Of a stretch of 64,000 nucleotides of DNA, positions 27,531 to 36,308 are shown in pieces (position 1 is the first letter of the stretch; every line of letters begins with the position of its first letter). Source of the DNA: UBA7330 sp965243485 (GTDB taxonomy: Bacteria; Bacteroidota; Bacteroidia; Cytophagales; Cyclobacteriaceae). The notes beneath the pieces were generated by a model. The model was not told the DNA's origin and made no database searches. It saw nothing but the letters and a program-made list of their open reading frames with translations. Position numbers and translations under genes: made by a program. The stretch lies in NCBI GenBank assembly GCA_965243485.1, contig CBDEVP010000001.1, positions 1,612,001 through 1,676,000 of the forward strand, written 5' to 3'.

Positions 27531-29120
27531 ATGAGTTTAGAAGTAAAAGTCCCGGCTGTTGGGGAATCCATCGCAGAGGTAACTGTTGCGAGCTGGAGCA
27601 AGAAAGACGGTGATTATGTGGAGATGGACGAGGTCCTCTGCGAGCTGGAGTCTGATAAGGCCACTTTCGAGGTGACCGCGGAGGCTGCAGGAGTGTTACA
27701 TATAAAAGCCAAAGAGGGAGAGACACTCGATATCGGCGCCCTGTTATGTGAAATTGATGATTCGGCAAAGTCCAATGGTCAGTCGTCTTCCGACAAGAGT
27801 GAGAAGAAGGATTCTTCCACGGAAGAAGAGGATGAGAAAGAAGATGATACTTCGCAAAAAGATGAGGAGAAATCCGGATCGTCCAGGCCAAGATCTACCG
27901 GCAATGTCGTTGAAATGAAGGTGCCGGCTGTTGGAGAATCTATCAATGAAGTCACCATTGCCTCCTGGTCTAAAAAAGACGGTGACCATGTAGAGCTGGA
28001 CGAGGTGATTGCGGAGATCGAGTCGGATAAAGCGACCTTCGAACTCACTGCAGAAGCTACCGGTACATTGAGGATCGAAGTTGCGGAAGGCGAAACTGTT
28101 GAGATAGGCGCGCTGATCTGCAAGATCGAGGAGACTGAAGGTGGTAGTTCGGAATCTGATTCAAAGACAGAGAAAGAACAAGAAGGTTCGAAAGGTCAGA
28201 AGTCAGAAAAAGAAGGTTCCTACGCTGCCGGGCATGCTTCGCCTGCAGCAGCCAAGATCATGGAGGAGAAGGGCCTTTCCAAAAATGATATTCAGGGCAC
28301 CGGAAAGGACGGGAGGATTACTAAAGAAGATGCTCAAAAGGCTCAGAAACAGGAAGAGTCAAAATCATCTGCACCTAAGAGTGATGAAAAAACCCAGGCG
28401 TCGTCAGCGCCATCAGGAAACCGGGAGCAGCGAAGGGAAAAGATGACTTCCCTGAGAAAGACAATTTCAAAAAGACTTGTCTCTGTGAAGAATGAAACGG
28501 CCATGTTAACCACTTTTAATGAAGTGAATATGGGACCGATTATGGAATTACGTAAGAAATATAAAGAGGCTTTCAAGGAAAAGTATGAGGTTGGCTTAGG
28601 CTTTATGTCCTTTTTCGGGAAGGCATGTAGCATGGCTCTGAAGGAATGGCCTTCTGTGAATGCGATGATCGATGGAGAGGAGATTGTGTACAATGATTAC
28701 ACGGATATTTCCATAGCAGTAAGCACACCAAGAGGTCTTGTAGTCCCTGTGATCAGAAACGTTGAATCCATGAGTTTCGATCAGTTTGAAAAAGAAGTGA
28801 TCCGGTTGGCGACAAAAGCCAGGGACGGGAAGTTGAGTATCGAAGAGATGCAGGGAGGTACATTTACCATTACTAATGGTGGTATTTTTGGCTCGATGTT
28901 GTCTACACCTATCATCAATGCACCGCAATCTGCGATACTGGGAATGCACAACATCGTAGAAAGACCGGTGGCTGTGAATGGAGAAGTGAAGATTCAGCCC
29001 GTGATGTATGTGGCACTGTCTTATGACCATAGGATCATCGATGGCAGGGAATCTGTCAGCTTTTTGGTGAGGGTAAAAGAACTGCTGGAAGACCCCACCA
29101 GATTGTTGTTGGGCGTATAA
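27531..29120 (+). CDS. sucB: Dihydrolipoyl succinyltransferase (E2) with two lipoyl domains
   Basis: 529 residues. There are two lipoyl domains (about residues 2-77 and 128-203), with lipoylated Lys43 and Lys167 in matching ESDKATFE contexts, joined by acidic Ser/Glu/Asp/Lys linkers. A peripheral-subunit-binding domain follows (about 235-270, HASPAAAKIMEEKGL) and then the acyltransferase core ending in YDHRIIDGRESV with the catalytic His and Asp. E. coli SucB has a single lipoyl domain. The gene sits between E1 and a dihydrolipoyl dehydrogenase, which fixes its role as the 2-oxoglutarate complex. Confidence 0.96.
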   Translation: MSLEVKVPAVGESIAEVTVASWSKKDGDYVEMDEVLCELESDKATFEVTAEAAGVLHIKAKEGETLDIGALLCEIDDSAKSNGQSSSDKSEKKDSSTEEEDEKEDDTSQKDEEKSGSSRPRSTGNVVEMKVPAVGESINEVTIASWSKKDGDHVELDEVIAEIESDKATFELTAEATGTLRIEVAEGETVEIGALICKIEETEGGSSESDSKTEKEQEGSKGQKSEKEGSYAAGHASPAAAKIMEEKGLSKNDIQGTGKDGRITKEDAQKAQKQEESKSSAPKSDEKTQASSAPSGNREQRREKMTSLRKTISKRLVSVKNETAMLTTFNEVNMGPIMELRKKYKEAFKEKYEVGLGFMSFFGKACSMALKEWPSVNAMIDGEEIVYNDYTDISIAVSTPRGLVVPVIRNVESMSFDQFEKEVIRLATKARDGKLSIEEMQGGTFTITNGGIFGSMLSTPIINAPQSAILGMHNIVERPVAVNGEVKIQPVMYVALSYDHRIIDGRESVSFLVRVKELLEDPTRLLLGV

Positions 29121-29169
29121 ACTATTAATTTACCAATCAGACGAAGGTTCTGATACTTAAATATTTTCT

Positions 29170-30564
29170 ATGGATTACGATGTTATAGTGATTGGATCAG
29201 GTCCTGGTGGGTATGTCGCAGCTATCCGTTGCGCCCAGCTTGGAATGAAGACAGCCATTATCGAGAAATACGATACGCTTGGTGGGACCTGCCTCAACGT
29301 GGGTTGTATTCCCTCCAAAGCTTTGCTTGATTCTTCCGAGCATTTCCATGCGGCCTCCCACACTTTTAAGGAACACGGAATAGATATCCCCGCACCTAAG
29401 GTGAATCTCAAGCAGATGATTTCGAGGAAAGATGATGTGGTGAAGCAAAACGTAGATGGTATTTCTTTTCTCATGAAAAAAAACAAGATCGATGTGCTCA
29501 CTGGAGTAGGTTCCTTCATTGATAAGAACACCATCGAGGTAAAGGGGAAGGAAAAGAAGAAGATCACCACAGAAAAGGTGATCATTGCTACCGGGAGCAA
29601 GCCGGCCTCCTTGCCATTCATTGACATCGACAAAGAGCGTATCATTACCAGTACGGAGTCCCTGAACCTGAAAGAAGTGCCCAAAGAAATGATCGTGATC
29701 GGTGGGGGTGTAATTGGAATGGAGTTGGGGTCTGTCTATGCTCGATTGGGCGCTAAAGTGACAGTGGTCGAGTTTTTAGACAGCATCATTCCTACGATGG
29801 ATGTCACCATGGGTAAAGAGCTTCAGAAAGCCTTAAAAAAACTCGGATTCGAATTTTATCTCAGTCACAAAGTCACTTCCGTGGAAAAGAAAGGCAAGAC
29901 GGTAACAGTGAAGGCCGAGGGAAAGGATGGCAAAAGTATAGAGCTTAAGGCTGACTACTGCCTTGTCTCGATTGGTCGCCGGCCTTATACGGAAGGACTG
30001 GGATTGGATAAAGTGGGGATTGAAACTGACAAACAGGGCAGAATTGAGGTGGATGAAAATCTCAGAACAAAAGTAGACAACATCTATGCAATAGGGGATG
30101 TGGTAAAAGGGGCCATGCTTGCGCACAAAGCCGAAGAAGAAGGCACTTTTGTGGCAGAGCGCATCGCCGGCCAAAAGCCTCACATCCATTACCACCTGAT
30201 CCCCGGAGTAGTCTACACATGGCCGGAAGTGGCATCTGTAGGTTACACGGAGCAACAGTTGAAGGATGAGGGCAAAGAAATCAAGGTAGGTACTTTCCCT
30301 TACAAGGCTTTAGGTAGGGCCAGAGCCAGTATGGACCTGGATGGCCTTGTAAAGGTGATTGCCGATAAGAACACCGATGAAATACTGGGTATGCACATCA
30401 TAGGTGCACGAGCAGCGGATATGATTGCTGCCGGTGTGACCGCGATGGAATTCAGGGCTTCTGCAGAAGATGTGGCCCGAATGTCACATGCACATCCCAC
30501 CTATATGGAAGCGGTGAAGGAAGCCTGCCTGGCAGCTACTGAAAACAGGCCGATCCATATGTAG
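29170..30564 (+). CDS. lpdA: Dihydrolipoyl dehydrogenase (E3)
   Basis: 464 residues. FAD-binding VIGSGPGGYVAAI (residues 7-19), the redox-active disulfide in GGTCLNVGCIPSKAL (Cys41 and Cys46), the NAD-binding VIGGGVIGMELGSVYARLG, the second FAD motif IYAIGDV and the C-terminal His-Glu pair in SHAHPTYMEAVKEA are all present. It reoxidises dihydrolipoamide of the E2 made by the preceding gene, 49 bases upstream, and may also serve other 2-oxoacid complexes. Confidence 0.97.
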   Translation: MDYDVIVIGSGPGGYVAAIRCAQLGMKTAIIEKYDTLGGTCLNVGCIPSKALLDSSEHFHAASHTFKEHGIDIPAPKVNLKQMISRKDDVVKQNVDGISFLMKKNKIDVLTGVGSFIDKNTIEVKGKEKKKITTEKVIIATGSKPASLPFIDIDKERIITSTESLNLKEVPKEMIVIGGGVIGMELGSVYARLGAKVTVVEFLDSIIPTMDVTMGKELQKALKKLGFEFYLSHKVTSVEKKGKTVTVKAEGKDGKSIELKADYCLVSIGRRPYTEGLGLDKVGIETDKQGRIEVDENLRTKVDNIYAIGDVVKGAMLAHKAEEEGTFVAERIAGQKPHIHYHLIPGVVYTWPEVASVGYTEQQLKDEGKEIKVGTFPYKALGRARASMDLDGLVKVIADKNTDEILGMHIIGARAADMIAAGVTAMEFRASAEDVARMSHAHPTYMEAVKEACLAATENRPIHM

Positions 30565-30632
30565 TCACTCTCCACTTGTCCGGTCTTTTTAGGTACTTAA
30601 GGGAAAATTGAGGTCCAAAAGCTTTCCGGCCT

Positions 30633-30851
30633 TCATTTCATCGACTTATAAGTTCGCAGGACGCCAAGTACACCTACTAGGATCCCGGAACCCAGGCATA
30701 CATAATACCATGGCTCAGACATGGTATAAGAACCTGAAAAAGTGTTACTGATTACCTGTCCGAAGTCTTTGGGGGAATGGGTCTCAGCCCAATAGATCAG
30801 AAAAATGCCCAATGCGATCATCAAAATTCCCGGGATCATGCCTGCTTTCAT
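30633..30851 (-). CDS. Small two-helix membrane protein
   Basis: 72 residues from the ATG at 30849-30851 (MKAGMIPGILMIALGIFLIY); 24 more codons upstream are open but look like untranslated leader. Two hydrophobic segments (about residues 5-20 and 42-63) frame a short polar loop. No family recognised; probably an inner-membrane protein. Confidence 0.6.
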   Translation of the reverse strand: MKAGMIPGILMIALGIFLIYWAETHSPKDFGQVISNTFSGSYTMSEPWYYVCLGSGILVGVLGVLRTYKSMK

Positions 30852-30940
30852 GTTTTTAGTGTTTTGTTGAGAACATTCAAAGCTATTAAAAAAGGGACAA
30901 ATCAAATTCATCCCTTTTATCACAAGTATTGTTCGGGTAT

Positions 30941-31303
30941 TTACAGTTTGAAATTTGGATTGTAAATAATCCCGATGATATTTTCCCAGGGATCTTTTAA
31001 TGAGGCAACTTTGATGCCGCCGCCCACCTCAGCGATTTTTTCGAAAACCGTCGCCCCTTTTGACTGAAGATCATCAAAAGCTTCCTCTATGTCTTTCACA
31101 CCCCAGTAAGAGAAAACATTTTCTGTTTTTTTAGATCTGAGCTTTCCTGGCACCAATCCAAGCTCATACCCGGCAATTTCATACCCCACATAAAAAGGCT
31201 CATCAAAATAGGGTTTGCTTTCAAAGGCATTGCTGTACCATTCTTTTGCTTCAGCAAGGTCCGGTACGAGATAGATGGTTGTTCTTAATCCTAAAGATTT
31301 CAT
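30941..31303 (-). CDS. VOC-family protein (glyoxalase/bleomycin-resistance fold)
   Basis: 120 residues from the ATG at 31301-31303 (MKSLGLRTTIYLVPDLAEAK). The paired beta-alpha-beta-beta-beta pattern is clear (YLVPDLAEAKEWYSNAFESKPYFDEP, VEDI-like VKDIEEAFDDLQSKGATVFEKI, SLKDPWENIIGII). Metal ligands are not certain: a C-terminal Glu (PWENIIG) is present. Substrate unknown; these often detoxify or bind small molecules. It is the last of a leftward run with the GyrI-like gene, separated by a strong palindrome. Confidence 0.88.
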   Translation of the reverse strand: MKSLGLRTTIYLVPDLAEAKEWYSNAFESKPYFDEPFYVGYEIAGYELGLVPGKLRSKKTENVFSYWGVKDIEEAFDDLQSKGATVFEKIAEVGGGIKVASLKDPWENIIGIIYNPNFKL

Positions 31304-31340
31304 ATGTATGTATTTATTTTTTATCGGACACATGGAATTC

Positions 31341-31359
31341 GCCCCGCCTCAGGCGGGGC
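31341..31359. terminator. GC-rich perfect hairpin, likely terminator
   Basis: GCCCCGCC, loop TCA and GGCGGGGC form a perfect 8-bp stem. It begins 6 bases past the stop codon of the GyrI-like gene on the minus strand. The T-rich run (TTATTTCATTTTTT) lies on the plus-strand side, so the hairpin could terminate rightward transcripts and would act as a stable 3' stem for the leftward one. The same hairpin type is a common intergenic palindrome in this phylum. Confidence 0.55.
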
Positions 31360-31364
31360 TTATT

Positions 31365-32006
31365 TCATTTTTTCACTTTTTTGGTGATTGGATATCTGAT
31401 GATAGTTTGTAGTTTTTCCTCTTCAGTCCTTTTGGGGTCCTTCAGATAGATCTCATGATGATGTCCGGCTATTTTCATGCCCTCCTGCTCTATAAACCCA
31501 TGGAGTTTTTCAAGCGTGGGACCTTCCTGATCGTAAGAACCAACGTGCAGGACCTGAGCGCAAGTGCCCTCATTGATCAGTTCAAAATGCATCTGATCAA
31601 TGTTGTCATATTCTGGTTTTCTGACTTTGAGCGATTCGATGATTCGGTGGAAATGGTCACCTTCAATAAAGTCGGGCATTCTCACCATGATTTTCCAATT
31701 CCACTCTTCCCTGGGAGCCTTTAGAAAATCATCCATACCTCTGACATCACCTGAGATCCACCATTGACCTTCCATTTTTGGAACAACAAAGTCATTGTCC
31801 TCTTCTTTCGACAAAAACTTGATGCCATACACGGTTGCATACAATGTCTGAATCGCATTCAGGAATTTGGGATTATCAGGACTACTTTGGCCCTGAATGG
31901 TCACGTAAAAATAGGAATCGAGATCAATAATGACTGGTGTCTTATTAGCGGTGTAATAGGTCTTGTCGACCTTGTACAGGTCTAGTTTTTCAGCTATTGT
32001 TTCCAT
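31365..32006 (-). CDS. GyrI-like small-molecule-binding domain protein
   Basis: 213 residues from the ATG at 32004-32006 (METIAEKLDLYKVDKTYY). The frame is open 54 codons further, but that leader is Cys-rich and unlike the family. The protein follows the GyrI-like/effector-binding layout (duplicated SHS2 modules) with the terminal GMKIAGHHHEIYLKDPKRTEEEKLQTIIRYPI typical of the group in two blocks. It probably binds a small ligand, and the WYL regulator gene lies 91 bases upstream on the same strand. Confidence 0.85.
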   Translation of the reverse strand: METIAEKLDLYKVDKTYYTANKTPVIIDLDSYFYVTIQGQSSPDNPKFLNAIQTLYATVYGIKFLSKEEDNDFVVPKMEGQWWISGDVRGMDDFLKAPREEWNWKIMVRMPDFIEGDHFHRIIESLKVRKPEYDNIDQMHFELINEGTCAQVLHVGSYDQEGPTLEKLHGFIEQEGMKIAGHHHEIYLKDPKRTEEEKLQTIIRYPITKKVKK

Positions 32007-32097
32007 TTTTCTTGTTGTTTTACAGCAAAGAAATCCGGCGCGCTGACAACCCTGTGTCAGTCGTTTTGAAATAAGTTGAAAAATATAAAATAAGCAA

Positions 32098-33069
32098 CTA
32101 CAGGTTGACTTCGGACGAAATTTTGAGGTAATGCTGCTGCAATTCAGATACGAGTGTTTCCGCAGCATCCTTTAGTTCATCCGGGGAAATAATGGAGACT
32201 TCGTTTCCAAACATCATAAGCCATCGGGCAAAGAATCGTAGCTCCGGAGTGTAGAATTTCATCTCAACAGCCTCCCCGACACTTCTTTCCTCTGCAAAAC
32301 CGTAATAATATTTCTGTGAACCAATGTATCGGCTGACCTTTTTTGAAATCCTGATCCAAACCTCGGCAGATTCGGTTCCGGTCACCATTTTTTCCAGGAA
32401 TTCTGCAAAGCTCGGATGTCTTGATCTGTCAAAGAATTCAGTGAGTAAGGTACATTTTGAGATCCGGTCACATCTGAAATCCCGTAGATCTTTTCTTAAC
32501 CGACAAAAAGCGATCAGGTGCCAGCGGGAGGAATAAAATACCAGACCTAGCGGTTCTACTTCCCGTTCTGTCATTTGATCTTTGTAATTCGAATGGTAAT
32601 GGATCTTCAATGTTTGCTGATCTGCCAGGGCATTTTGGATGATTGAGATATTAGAATCAGGAAAAATTTCCCTGGCCGGGGGAAAATGAGCAACTGAAAT
32701 ATGCTCGTCCAGTGAGTGCAGAAAATTTTTATCGACCGTTCTCAAAACCGCCCTTACTTTATGCATGGCTTCCTCGAAATGATAGACCACCTCTCTGTCA
32801 GCCTGGTGCCGGATCAGTTTTGATCCCATCAACAAAGCCGCGGCCTCGTTTTTGTTAAATACGACCGGTGGAAGATGGTAGCCCTCCACAATGAAATAAC
32901 CTGTACCTGCATCTCCCCCGATGGGCACCCCGGCTTCTATCAGGGATCTGATGTCTCTGAAGGTTGTCCGTTCACTTACTTCAAACCTCAATGCGAGCTC
33001 GTCGAGCGTTACCCTTGGCTTCCCCTGTAGATGAATGAGAACAGCATTCAAACGGTCGATCCGGTTCAT
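32098..33069 (-). CDS. YafY-type WYL-domain transcriptional regulator
   Basis: 323 residues. An N-terminal winged helix of the HTH_11 type (MNRIDRLNAVLIHLQGKPRV, LALRFEVSERTTFRDIRSL) is followed by a WYL ligand-binding domain (about 140-225, with LKIHYHSNYKDQMTEREVEPLGLVFYSSRWHLIAFCR in blocks) and a WCX tail. YafY-group regulators commonly control the adjacent gene; here a GyrI-like protein follows in the same direction. Confidence 0.92.
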   Translation of the reverse strand: MNRIDRLNAVLIHLQGKPRVTLDELALRFEVSERTTFRDIRSLIEAGVPIGGDAGTGYFIVEGYHLPPVVFNKNEAAALLMGSKLIRHQADREVVYHFEEAMHKVRAVLRTVDKNFLHSLDEHISVAHFPPAREIFPDSNISIIQNALADQQTLKIHYHSNYKDQMTEREVEPLGLVFYSSRWHLIAFCRLRKDLRDFRCDRISKCTLLTEFFDRSRHPSFAEFLEKMVTGTESAEVWIRISKKVSRYIGSQKYYYGFAEERSVGEAVEMKFYTPELRFFARWLMMFGNEVSIISPDELKDAAETLVSELQQHYLKISSEVNL

Positions 33070-33146
33070 TTATCAAATATAATGAGGGTGAGATTCAAAA
33101 ATATCGGAAATTAAAGTGGTTCCATCCAGACATTTTCAGATAATGC

Positions 33147-33178
33147 TTGAATTAAAATAAACGGCTGACTTATTTTTG
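33147..33178 (+). promoter_or_regulatory. carB: Predicted promoter of carB
   Basis: TTGA at 33147-33150 and TATTTTTG at 33171-33178, 20 bases apart, resemble the -33 (TTTG) and -7 (TAnnTTTG) elements of the primary Bacteroidota sigma factor. The box is 33 bases before the carB ATG. Confidence 0.55.
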
Positions 33179-33211
33179 CCCACAATTTGTACCTACCAAA
33201 AAAACGTCTAA

Positions 33212-36025
33212 ATGCCTAAAAATCCCGATATCAATTCTGTACTCATCATTGGAAGTGGACCTATCATTATTGGACAAGCATGTGAGTTCGACTACTCCGG
33301 TTCTCAGGCCGCAAGGTCATTAAGAGAGGAAGGAATCGAAGTAACCCTCATCAACAGCAATCCTGCCACCATTATGACAGACCCAGTGACTGCTGACAAT
33401 ATCTATCTTAAACCATTGACAAAAAAATCTATCAAGGAGATCTTAAAGAAACACAAGATAGATGCTGTACTCCCTACGCAGGGTGGACAGACAGCACTCA
33501 ACCTGGCCATAGATTGCGAGAAGGCGGGGATCTGGAAGCAATTTGGTGTGAAGCTCATAGGCGTGGACATCGGTGCCATTGAGACCACTGAGGATAGAGA
33601 GAGATTCAGATTAAAAATGACTGAAATCGGTGTAGGTGTCTGTAAAGGAGAAACTGCCAAGTCATTTCTCACTGGAAAAGAGATAGCGCAGGAAATCGGA
33701 TTTCCACTTGTGATCAGGCCTTCGTATACACTCGGAGGTTACGGCGGAGGATTCGTAGATAATGCAAAGGAGTTCGACAATGCCCTCAATGCTGGATTGA
33801 AAGCCTCCCCCATTCATGAGGTACTGATCGAGCAATCCATTCTCGGATGGAAAGAATATGAGCTGGAGCTGCTCAGGGATAATGCCGGAAACATTATCAT
33901 TATTTGTTCGATTGAAAATTTTGATCCAATGGGGGTTCATACAGGTGATTCCATCACCGTGGCTCCGGCCATGACCCTTCCGGACACCGTTTACCAGCAT
34001 ATGCGCGATCTGGCCAAAAGAATGATGAATGCTATTGGCCAGTTTGCGGGAGGATGTAATGTGCAATTTGCGGTGAATCCTGAGACCGATGACATCATTG
34101 GCATTGAGATCAACCCACGGGTATCGAGGTCTTCAGCCTTAGCTTCAAAAGCTACCGGATACCCGATCGCGAAGATTGCAGCAAAGCTGGCTATTGGATA
34201 TAATCTTGACGAGCTGAAGAATCAGATCACGAAAACCACGTCTGCTTATTTTGAGCCGGCGCTTGACTATGTGATTGTTAAAGTGCCCAGATGGAATTTT
34301 GATAAATTTCAGGGATCGGACCGAAAGCTGGGCCTCCAGATGAAATCCGTCGGAGAAGCGATGGGCATCGGTCGGAATTTCCAGGAAGCCCTCCAAAAGG
34401 CCTGTCAGTCCCTCGAGATCAACCGGAACGGGCTTGGTGCCGATGGTAAAGAATTACAGGATCAGGAAGCTATACTCCACAGTCTTGAGCATCCCAGCTG
34501 GAATCGACTATTTCATATTTACGATGCCTTCAAGCTTGGTATACCTTTCAAAACCATACAAAGTCTTTCCAAAATTGATGATTGGTTCCTCCATCAGATC
34601 GAGGAACTGATCGAGCTGGAAAGGCATATAGAAAAATATACCCTTGATACGATCCCCACAGAACTGCTCAAGGAAGCTAAAGAAAAAGGTTATGCAGATC
34701 GCCAGATCGCTCATTTGCTAAAGTGCCTGGAGAGTGAGGTCTTTACCAAAAGAAATGACCTTGGGATCAAGAGGGTGTACAAGCTGGTTGATACCTGTGC
34801 TGCAGAATTTGAGGCCCAGACACCTTACTATTATTCCACCTTTGATGAGGAGAATGAATCCACGTCCAGTGACAGGGAAAAGATCATCGTCCTCGGATCC
34901 GGTCCAAACCGCATTGGTCAGGGTATAGAATTTGACTACTCGTGCGTTCATGGAGTGCTTGCCGCCAAAGAGTGTGGCTACGAAACAATTATGATCAATT
35001 GTAATCCCGAAACCGTATCGACAGATTTTGACGTCGCTGACAAGCTTTATTTCGAACCGGTCTTCTGGGAGCATATCTATGACATCATTTTACATGAAAA
35101 GCCCGTCGGCGTCATCGTTCAATTGGGAGGACAGACTGCCTTAAAGCTGGCGGAAAAATTTGATCGCTATGGCATCAAGATCATAGGGACAAGCTTTGAA
35201 GCGCTTGACCTGGCTGAAGACAGGGGGCGATTTTCTGATCTGCTCAAAGAAAATAAGATTCCTTATCCCCAGTATGGTACCATAGAAGATGCCGAGACGG
35301 CATTAGAGCTTAGCAAAAAGATCGGATTTCCTTTGCTGGTAAGACCCAGCTATGTACTTGGGGGTCAAAGCATGAAAATCGTCATCAATGAGAAAGAGCT
35401 GGAGCAGCATGTAGTCAACCTTATCAAGGAGAAGCAAGATGGAAAAATCCTGCTTGATCATTTCCTGGAAGGAGCGATAGAGGCTGAAGCGGATGCCATA
35501 TGCGACGGAAAAGATGTATACATCATCGGCATCATGCAGCATATTGAGCCTGCAGGTATTCATTCCGGTGATTCATATGCTGTACTTCCACCATATAATC
35601 TCGGCGATTTCGTCATCAGACAAATAGAAGAGTATACGGAGAAAATTGCTTTGGCACTCAAGACAGTAGGATTGATCAATATTCAGTTTGCGATCAAAGA
35701 TGATAAAGTTTATATCATTGAAGCAAATCCAAGAGCTTCACGTACAGTACCATTTATTTGTAAAGCATATCAGGAACCATATGTAAACTATGCAACCAAA
35801 GTGATGCTGGGCAAGAATAAGATCAAGGACTTTAAGTTCAATCCAAAAAAGCATGGATATGCTATTAAGGAACCGGTATTCTCATTTCACAAATTCCCAA
35901 ATGTGAACAAAGAATTGGGTCCTGAAATGAAATCTACCGGTGAATCGATTTATTTTATTGATGATCTGATGGATGATTACTTTTTAGAAATTTATGCGGA
36001 GCGAAACCTATATCTCAGCAGATAA
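33212..36025 (+). CDS. carB: Carbamoyl-phosphate synthase large subunit
   Basis: 937 residues. Two homologous ATP-grasp halves are visible: GSGPIIIGQACEFDYSGSQA at the N-terminus and GSGPNRIGQGIEFDYSC near residue 565, with TQGGQTALNL and VQLGGQTALKLAE as paired motifs. Canonical CarB (about 1070 residues) ends in an MGS-like allosteric domain; this one stops right after the second ATP-grasp and FIDDLMDDYF, so that domain is absent. It makes carbamoyl phosphate for arginine and pyrimidines from glutamine-derived ammonia supplied by CarA, which is not in this window. Confidence 0.96.
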   Translation: MPKNPDINSVLIIGSGPIIIGQACEFDYSGSQAARSLREEGIEVTLINSNPATIMTDPVTADNIYLKPLTKKSIKEILKKHKIDAVLPTQGGQTALNLAIDCEKAGIWKQFGVKLIGVDIGAIETTEDRERFRLKMTEIGVGVCKGETAKSFLTGKEIAQEIGFPLVIRPSYTLGGYGGGFVDNAKEFDNALNAGLKASPIHEVLIEQSILGWKEYELELLRDNAGNIIIICSIENFDPMGVHTGDSITVAPAMTLPDTVYQHMRDLAKRMMNAIGQFAGGCNVQFAVNPETDDIIGIEINPRVSRSSALASKATGYPIAKIAAKLAIGYNLDELKNQITKTTSAYFEPALDYVIVKVPRWNFDKFQGSDRKLGLQMKSVGEAMGIGRNFQEALQKACQSLEINRNGLGADGKELQDQEAILHSLEHPSWNRLFHIYDAFKLGIPFKTIQSLSKIDDWFLHQIEELIELERHIEKYTLDTIPTELLKEAKEKGYADRQIAHLLKCLESEVFTKRNDLGIKRVYKLVDTCAAEFEAQTPYYYSTFDEENESTSSDREKIIVLGSGPNRIGQGIEFDYSCVHGVLAAKECGYETIMINCNPETVSTDFDVADKLYFEPVFWEHIYDIILHEKPVGVIVQLGGQTALKLAEKFDRYGIKIIGTSFEALDLAEDRGRFSDLLKENKIPYPQYGTIEDAETALELSKKIGFPLLVRPSYVLGGQSMKIVINEKELEQHVVNLIKEKQDGKILLDHFLEGAIEAEADAICDGKDVYIIGIMQHIEPAGIHSGDSYAVLPPYNLGDFVIRQIEEYTEKIALALKTVGLINIQFAIKDDKVYIIEANPRASRTVPFICKAYQEPYVNYATKVMLGKNKIKDFKFNPKKHGYAIKEPVFSFHKFPNVNKELGPEMKSTGESIYFIDDLMDDYFLEIYAERNLYLSR

Positions 36026-36039
36026 GTTAACATTTATAC

Positions 36040-36300
36040 ATGCTAAAATTCATCATCATATCCATACTGGTCATCTACCTGATATTCAAATTGGTGGGTT
36101 TTGCCTTCAGATTGATGTTTGGAGCAGCGTATGAGCAGCAGAAAAGAACGCAGGAGGCTCAGAGGCAACAATACACTACGAGAAGAAAAGCCCCGAATAG
36201 CAATCTGAATATCGATAAGTCTCCCGAAAAAGAGAGAAACAAGTCGGGAAACGATTTCAAAGGGGGGGATTACGTGGATTATGAGGAGATAAAAGACTAA
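36040..36300 (+). CDS. DUF4834 family small membrane protein
   Basis: 86 residues: one N-terminal transmembrane segment (MLKFIIISILVIYLIFKLVGF) and a polar tail (RRKAPNSNLNIDKSPEKE, GGDYVDYEEIKD). This matches DUF4834, a short Bacteroidota-restricted family of unknown role. It starts 14 bases after carB and is probably on the same transcript. Confidence 0.82.
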   Translation: MLKFIIISILVIYLIFKLVGFAFRLMFGAAYEQQKRTQEAQRQQYTTRRKAPNSNLNIDKSPEKERNKSGNDFKGGDYVDYEEIKD

Positions 36301-36308
36301 AGTAAGAT

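Noticed and set aside
31341..31359. CRISPR repeat
   Set aside because: A single GC-rich hairpin with no spaced copies; no cas genes in the window.
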